Assembly: GCA_046483565.1 (NCBI GenBank)
Contig: JAWOCZ010000248.1
Location: 1-7,421 of the forward strand
Direction: 5' to 3'
DNA length: 7,421 nucleotides
Source of the DNA: T1Sed10-7 sp046483565
Lineage (GTDB): Bacteria > Actinomycetota > Nitriliruptoria > Nitriliruptorales > Nitriliruptoraceae
Shown here: positions 4,918 through 7,421 of the stretch, one piece after another
How positions within the stretch are numbered: position 1 is the first letter of the stretch
How the letters are laid out: each line of letters opens with the position of its first letter
Program-made: the position numbers and the translations under genes
The notes under the pieces: model-generated
Databases searched by the model: none
What the model saw: the letters and a program-made list of their open reading frames with translations, nothing else
Told to the model about the DNA's origin: nothing

Positions 4918-5987
4918 TGTCCGAGCTGTTCACCCCGCTGCAGCTGCGTTCGGTGGTGCTCCGCAACCGCATCGGGGTCGCGCCGATGTGCCAGTACCAG
5001 GCCACCGACGGGGTCGCCAACGACTGGCATCTGGTCCACCTCGCCTCACGGGCGGTCGGTGGCAACGGGCTCGTCTGCACGGAGGCCACCGCGGTGACAC
5101 CTCAGGGCCGCATCACGCCCGCCTGCCTCGGGTTGTGGAACGACGAGCAGGCCGCGGCCCTCGAACCGATCATCGCCCAGCTCCGTGCCAACGGCGCGGT
5201 CGCGGCGATCCAACTCGCGCATGCCGGCCGCAAGGCGTCGACGGCTCCCCCCTGGCAGGGAGGTGGTCCGGTGTCCGCCGCGGAGGGCGGGTGGGACCCC
5301 GTCGGACCGAGCCCGCTGCCCTTCGACGAGGGCGCACCGATCCCGCACGAGCTCACCACCGAGGAACTCGGCGAGGTGGTCGCCGCCTTCCGTTCCGCCG
5401 CGGTACGTGCCCGTGAGATCGGCTGCCAACTCATCGAGGTCCACGCCGCCCACGGCTATCTCCTGCACAGCTTCCACTCGCCGTTGACCAACCGTCGGAC
5501 CGATGGCTACGGCGGGGATCTGGCCGGCCGGACCCGGCTGACGCGGGAGGTCGTCACGGCGATCCGCGAGGTGTGGCCCGTAGATCTCCCGCTCGCGGTC
5601 CGGCTGTCCGTCACCGACTGGGTGCCCGACGGCTGGTCGGAGGACGAGTCGGTCCAGCTGTCGAGGTGGTTGGTCACCGATGGCGTCGATCTGATCGACT
5701 GCAGCGCCGGCGGCGCGGTGCCCGGGGTGCGGATCCCGGTGGCCCCCGGCTACCAGGTCCCCTTCGCCGCCCGGATCCGTCGCGAGGCCGGGGTGGCCAC
5801 CGCCGCGGTGGGCCTGCTCACCACGCCCGAGCAGGCGGAGCAGATCATCGCCGAGGGCCAGGCTGACCTGGTGTTGCAGGCGCGGGAGTCGCTGCGCGAC
5901 CCCTACTGGCCGCGTCGTGCCGCGGTTGCACTCGGCGCCCTCGATCGGCTCGACGTCCCGCCCTCCTACGCCCGTGGTTGGCGCTGA
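4917..5987 (+). CDS. NADH:flavin oxidoreductase, old yellow enzyme family, YqjM/XenA type
   Basis: This is a 356-residue FMN enzyme that reduces activated C=C bonds of enones, maleimides or nitro compounds with NAD(P)H. Class markers are Cys25 and Tyr27 in APMCQYQ, Glu56 in CTEAT, Gln99 with LAHAGRK, and the substrate-binding pair His176/His179 in EVHAAHGYLLHSF. Others are the RRTDGYGG loop (193-200), Arg229 in VRLS, and Arg323 before the LRDPYWP motif that closes the FMN phosphate site. The C-terminal YARGW matches the arginine finger that reaches the neighbouring subunit in YqjM. Length is normal. The usual FLSPL(S/T)N is FHSPLTN here, with His187 in the Leu position. The start is firm: AGGAG 6 nt before the ATG, which overlaps the ATP-grasp stop by one base. 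The physiological substrate is unknown; pairing with a ligase hints at a biosynthetic role. Confidence 0.95.
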   Translation: MSELFTPLQLRSVVLRNRIGVAPMCQYQATDGVANDWHLVHLASRAVGGNGLVCTEATAVTPQGRITPACLGLWNDEQAAALEPIIAQLRANGAVAAIQLAHAGRKASTAPPWQGGGPVSAAEGGWDPVGPSPLPFDEGAPIPHELTTEELGEVVAAFRSAAVRAREIGCQLIEVHAAHGYLLHSFHSPLTNRRTDGYGGDLAGRTRLTREVVTAIREVWPVDLPLAVRLSVTDWVPDGWSEDESVQLSRWLVTDGVDLIDCSAGGAVPGVRIPVAPGYQVPFAARIRREAGVATAAVGLLTTPEQAEQIIAEGQADLVLQARESLRDPYWPRRAAVALGALDRLDVPPSYARGWR

Positions 5988-5989
5988 CG

Positions 5990-6046
5990 GCGGACGGTTC
6001 CGATCTGCCCGACGCCGCGGGCGGACGGTTCCGACCTGCCCGACGC
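5990..6046. repeat. 26-bp direct repeat, 31-bp period, two copies
   Basis: Copies at 5990-6015 and 6021-6046 share GCGGACGGTTCCGA and then CTGCCCGACGC, differing at one base (T at 6004, C at 6035). A five-base spacer separates them. The copies begin three bases after the oxidoreductase stop. The second copy ends at the candidate -35 of bioY. Confidence 0.93.
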
Positions 6047-6074
6047 TGACGGCGACGTGTCGTTCGCCTATCGT
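6046..6074 (+). promoter_or_regulatory. Candidate housekeeping promoter of bioY
   Basis: CTGACG (6046-6051), a 17-bp spacer, and TATCGT (6069-6074) match the usual -35/-10 layout well for such GC-rich DNA. Transcription would begin near 6081, next to the 10-bp palindrome TCGACGTCGA (6077-6086), which could serve as an operator. A leader of about 90 nt would precede bioY. Confidence 0.4.
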
Positions 6075-6090
6075 GCTCGACGTCGATGTG

Positions 6091-6138
6091 GTGCGACGCC
6101 CCGCCCAGCCACTGGGTGCGACGCCCCGCCAGCCACTG
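6091..6138. repeat. 25-bp tandem duplication in the bioY leader
   Basis: Copy one (6091-6115) and copy two (6116-6138) both begin GTGCGACGCCCCGCC and carry AGCCACTG. The second lacks one C of the CCC run. They adjoin directly and lie between the candidate promoter and the bioY binding site. Confidence 0.92.
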
Positions 6139-6159
6139 ACCCGCCCGCGCACGAGCTTC

Positions 6160-6165
6160 GGAGGA
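6160..6165 (+). promoter_or_regulatory. Ribosome binding site deciding the bioY start
   Basis: GGAGGA lies 5 nt before GTG 6171. An open frame continues upstream to 6057, but the codons in between cross the 25-bp repeat and give a Pro/Arg-rich stretch unlike BioY. Confidence 0.75.
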
Positions 6166-6170
6166 CCCCT

Positions 6171-6752
6171 GTGAGTGCCATCTCCGCACCGAACCCGATC
6201 GCCCCCGGCCGCGTGCTGGCGGACCTCGTTCCTGGCGCGCGCGTCAAGGATGCGGTCCTCGTGGGCACCTTCGCCATCGTGCTGGGGCTGTCGGCGCAGT
6301 TGGCGGTGCCCCTGCCGTTCACGCCGGTCCCGGTCACGGGCCAGACCTTCGCGGTGTTGCTCGGTGCAGCGGCGCTCGGCGCGGGCCGCGCCACCCTGGG
6401 CAGCAGCCTGTACCTGGTGCTCGGCGTGGTCGGGGTGCCCTGGTTCACGGCCACCGGTGGGGCCTCGTTCGGCTACATCGTCGGGTTCATCGCGGCTGCG
6501 GCGATCGTCGGCCGCCTCGCCCGGCTCGGCAACGACCGCACCGTCGGCCGCACGGTGGCGCTGATGGTGGTTGGCAACCTCGTCATCTACGCCTTCGGGA
6601 TCACCGGTCTCGCGCTGTTCCTCGGGATCGGACCGGTGGAGGCGACGATGCTGGGCGCGGTGCCCTTCCTGATCGGCGACGCGGTGAAGCTCGCACTGGC
6701 GGCGGCGCTGCTGCCGGCGACCTGGAAGCTCGTCGGGTCCCACGGGGCCTGA
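6171..6752 (+). CDS. bioY: BioY, substrate-binding subunit of the biotin ECF transporter
   Basis: This is a 193-residue integral membrane protein that binds biotin and carries it into the cell. Family marks are PFTPVPVTGQTFAVLL (50-65), the GSSLYLVLGVVGVPWF stretch (77-92), a Gly-rich TGGASFGYIVGF (95-106), and Asp170/Lys173 in the GDAVKLALAA segment. The latter correspond to the Asp and Lys that contact biotin in characterised BioY. About six membrane helices are expected and visible. The start is GTG 6171, set by GGAGGA 5 nt upstream. It has its own candidate promoter and is followed by a strong hairpin, so it looks like a single-gene transcript. No BioM/BioN (EcfA/EcfT) gene is in the window; it may use a shared energising module encoded elsewhere or act alone, as reported for some solitary BioY proteins. 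Confidence 0.93.
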   Translation: MSAISAPNPIAPGRVLADLVPGARVKDAVLVGTFAIVLGLSAQLAVPLPFTPVPVTGQTFAVLLGAAALGAGRATLGSSLYLVLGVVGVPWFTATGGASFGYIVGFIAAAAIVGRLARLGNDRTVGRTVALMVVGNLVIYAFGITGLALFLGIGPVEATMLGAVPFLIGDAVKLALAAALLPATWKLVGSHGA

Positions 6753-6756
6753 CACC

Positions 6757-6806
6757 CGGCTCACGTCGGCTGGTCGAACCCCCCGTCGACCGGTCGGCGT
6801 GAGCTG
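6757..6806 (+). terminator. Strong hairpin terminator after bioY, no U-tract
   Basis: Arms 6757-6777 and 6786-6806 pair along 21 bp around an 8-nt C-rich loop. Four of the pairs are G-U (6766/6797, 6769/6794, 6771/6792 and the outer 6758/6805). In RNA from the other strand these would be A-C mismatches, so the structure fits + strand RNA. It starts four bases after the bioY stop. Long GC stems without a U-run are common actinobacterial terminators. Confidence 0.8.
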
Positions 6807-6820
6807 CCACTGGGCCTGCT

Positions 6821-6896
6821 GTCGCCCGCGGCGGGGTCGCCACCGGGTCCGCGGTCGCCCGCGGCGGGGTCGCCACCGGGTCCGCGGTCGCCCGCG
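6821..6896. repeat. 33-bp tandem repeat, 2.3 copies
   Basis: Identical copies at 6821-6853 and 6854-6886 are followed by the first ten bases of a third copy at 6887-6896. The unit begins GTCGCCCGCG and ends CCGGGTCCGCG. It lies in the gap between the bioY terminator and the epimerase gene. The unit is a multiple of three and so keeps several frames open, but none of these resembles a protein family. Confidence 0.95.
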
Positions 6897-6991
6897 GGCG
6901 CCACGGCGGGGCCTGAGGTGGCCGAGTGACCTGGGCCGCGGACCCCGTCCACCCGCCGACGGTGTGCGAAGCTCGGGTGTCGTCCAACCGC

Positions 6992-6997
6992 GGAGGG
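6992..6997 (+). promoter_or_regulatory. Ribosome binding site deciding the epimerase start
   Basis: GGAGGG lies 6 nt before GTG 7004, the codon that begins a normal Rossmann N terminus. Confidence 0.7.
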
Positions 6998-7003
6998 TGG
7001 CAG

Positions 7004-7421
7004 GTGGCCAGGTACGCGATCACGGGTTCGAGTGGGCTGATCGGCGAGGCGCTGATCGCCTCGTTGACGGCTGACGGGCACACGGTCCAACGGGTCGTCC
7101 GGGACAGTGGCAAGGCGAGGCCCGACGACGTCGTGTGGGACCTGTCGTCCCGCAGCATCCAGGCCGAGAAGCTCGAGGGCGTGGACGTCGTCGTCCACCT
7201 CGCCGGCGAACCCATCGGCGCAGCGAGGTGGACCGAGGAGACCAAGCGACGGATCCATCGGTCACGGGAGGTCGGCACGCGGCTGATCGCGGAGACCCTC
7301 GCGGGGCTCGACGAACCACCCCGGGCGTTCGTGTCCTCCTCGGCCGTGGGGTACTACGGCGACCGTGGCGACGAGATGCTCACCGAGGACTCCACCCCCG
7401 GCGATGACTTCCTCGCCCGGG
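7004..7421 (+). CDS. TIGR01777-family NAD(P)-binding epimerase (YfcH/SDR39U1 type), partial
   Basis: Only the first 139 codons are present; the gene runs off the right edge with no stop. The protein opens MARYAITGSSGLIGEAL, with the GxxGxxG nucleotide-binding loop (TGSSGLIG). It continues with VDVVVHLAGEPIG, a family signature, then TKRRIHRSREVGT, and SSSAVGYYGDRGDEMLTED, where SSA and GYYGDRGDE mark this atypical short-chain dehydrogenase group. Members include E. coli YfcH and animal SDR39U1; their reaction is not established. The complete family is near 300 residues, so about half is missing. The start GTG 7004 has GGAGGG 6 nt upstream. The gene is separated from bioY by a terminator and a 33-bp repeat, so it is probably a separate transcript. 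I see no clear -10 box in the gap. Confidence 0.9.
   Translation, partial: MARYAITGSSGLIGEALIASLTADGHTVQRVVRDSGKARPDDVVWDLSSRSIQAEKLEGVDVVVHLAGEPIGAARWTEETKRRIHRSREVGTRLIAETLAGLDEPPRAFVSSSAVGYYGDRGDEMLTEDSTPGDDFLAR

Noticed and set aside
5046..6764. 572-codon minus-strand open frame opposite the oxidoreductase and bioY
   Set aside because: Arg/Gly/His/Asp-rich and without family features; the + strand holds two recognised genes.
6761..7258. 165-codon minus-strand frame with a GPGGDPAAGD repeat
   Set aside because: The repeat is only the 33-bp duplication read in frame, and the rest is opposite the epimerase gene.

Overview
The window is very GC-rich, uses many GTG start codons, and shows tightly packed genes with 1-4 bp stop/start overlaps. 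It also has TANNNT-type -10 boxes and a long GC hairpin with no U-tract. Together these suggest a high-GC actinobacterium. A deep-branching class such as Nitriliruptoria or Acidimicrobiia would fit, but that is a guess from style and not a placement. Nothing looks like a phage, plasmid or insertion sequence.

Layout. Bases 1-242 are an 83-bp G-rich tandem repeat, which may run off the left edge. Two minus-strand genes follow, read leftward from 1660: an inositol-monophosphatase-family phosphatase, then an 85-residue two-helix membrane protein joined to it by a GTGA overlap. A 121-bp divergent control region (1661-1781) with a 7-bp-arm inverted repeat separates them from the plus-strand genes. 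These are a TetR-family regulator coupled by ATGA to an omega-amidase-type nitrilase-superfamily enzyme, a small PAS-like protein, an ATP-grasp ligase coupled by TGATG to a YqjM-type old yellow enzyme, the biotin transporter subunit BioY followed by a strong hairpin terminator, and the first 139 codons of a TIGR01777-type NAD(P)-binding epimerase cut by the right edge.

How the genes fit together. The TetR protein probably controls itself, the amidase behind it, and perhaps the divergent phosphatase. The ATP-grasp ligase and the flavin oxidoreductase are probably co-translated and may act on related substrates, but the substrate cannot be read from sequence. BioY stands alone: no BioM/BioN (EcfA/EcfT) partner lies in the window.

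The most distinctive property is not a gene family but repeat expansion. Almost every gap carries its own short direct repeat (83, 9, 31, 25 and 33 bp). Two divergently transcribed genes, the phosphatase and TetR, both end in low-complexity tails made of hexapeptides encoded by 18-bp repeats. I see no defence system, CRISPR array, rRNA or tRNA. I did not find a clear new multi-gene system; the repeat-built protein tails and the small coupled membrane protein are the best leads.
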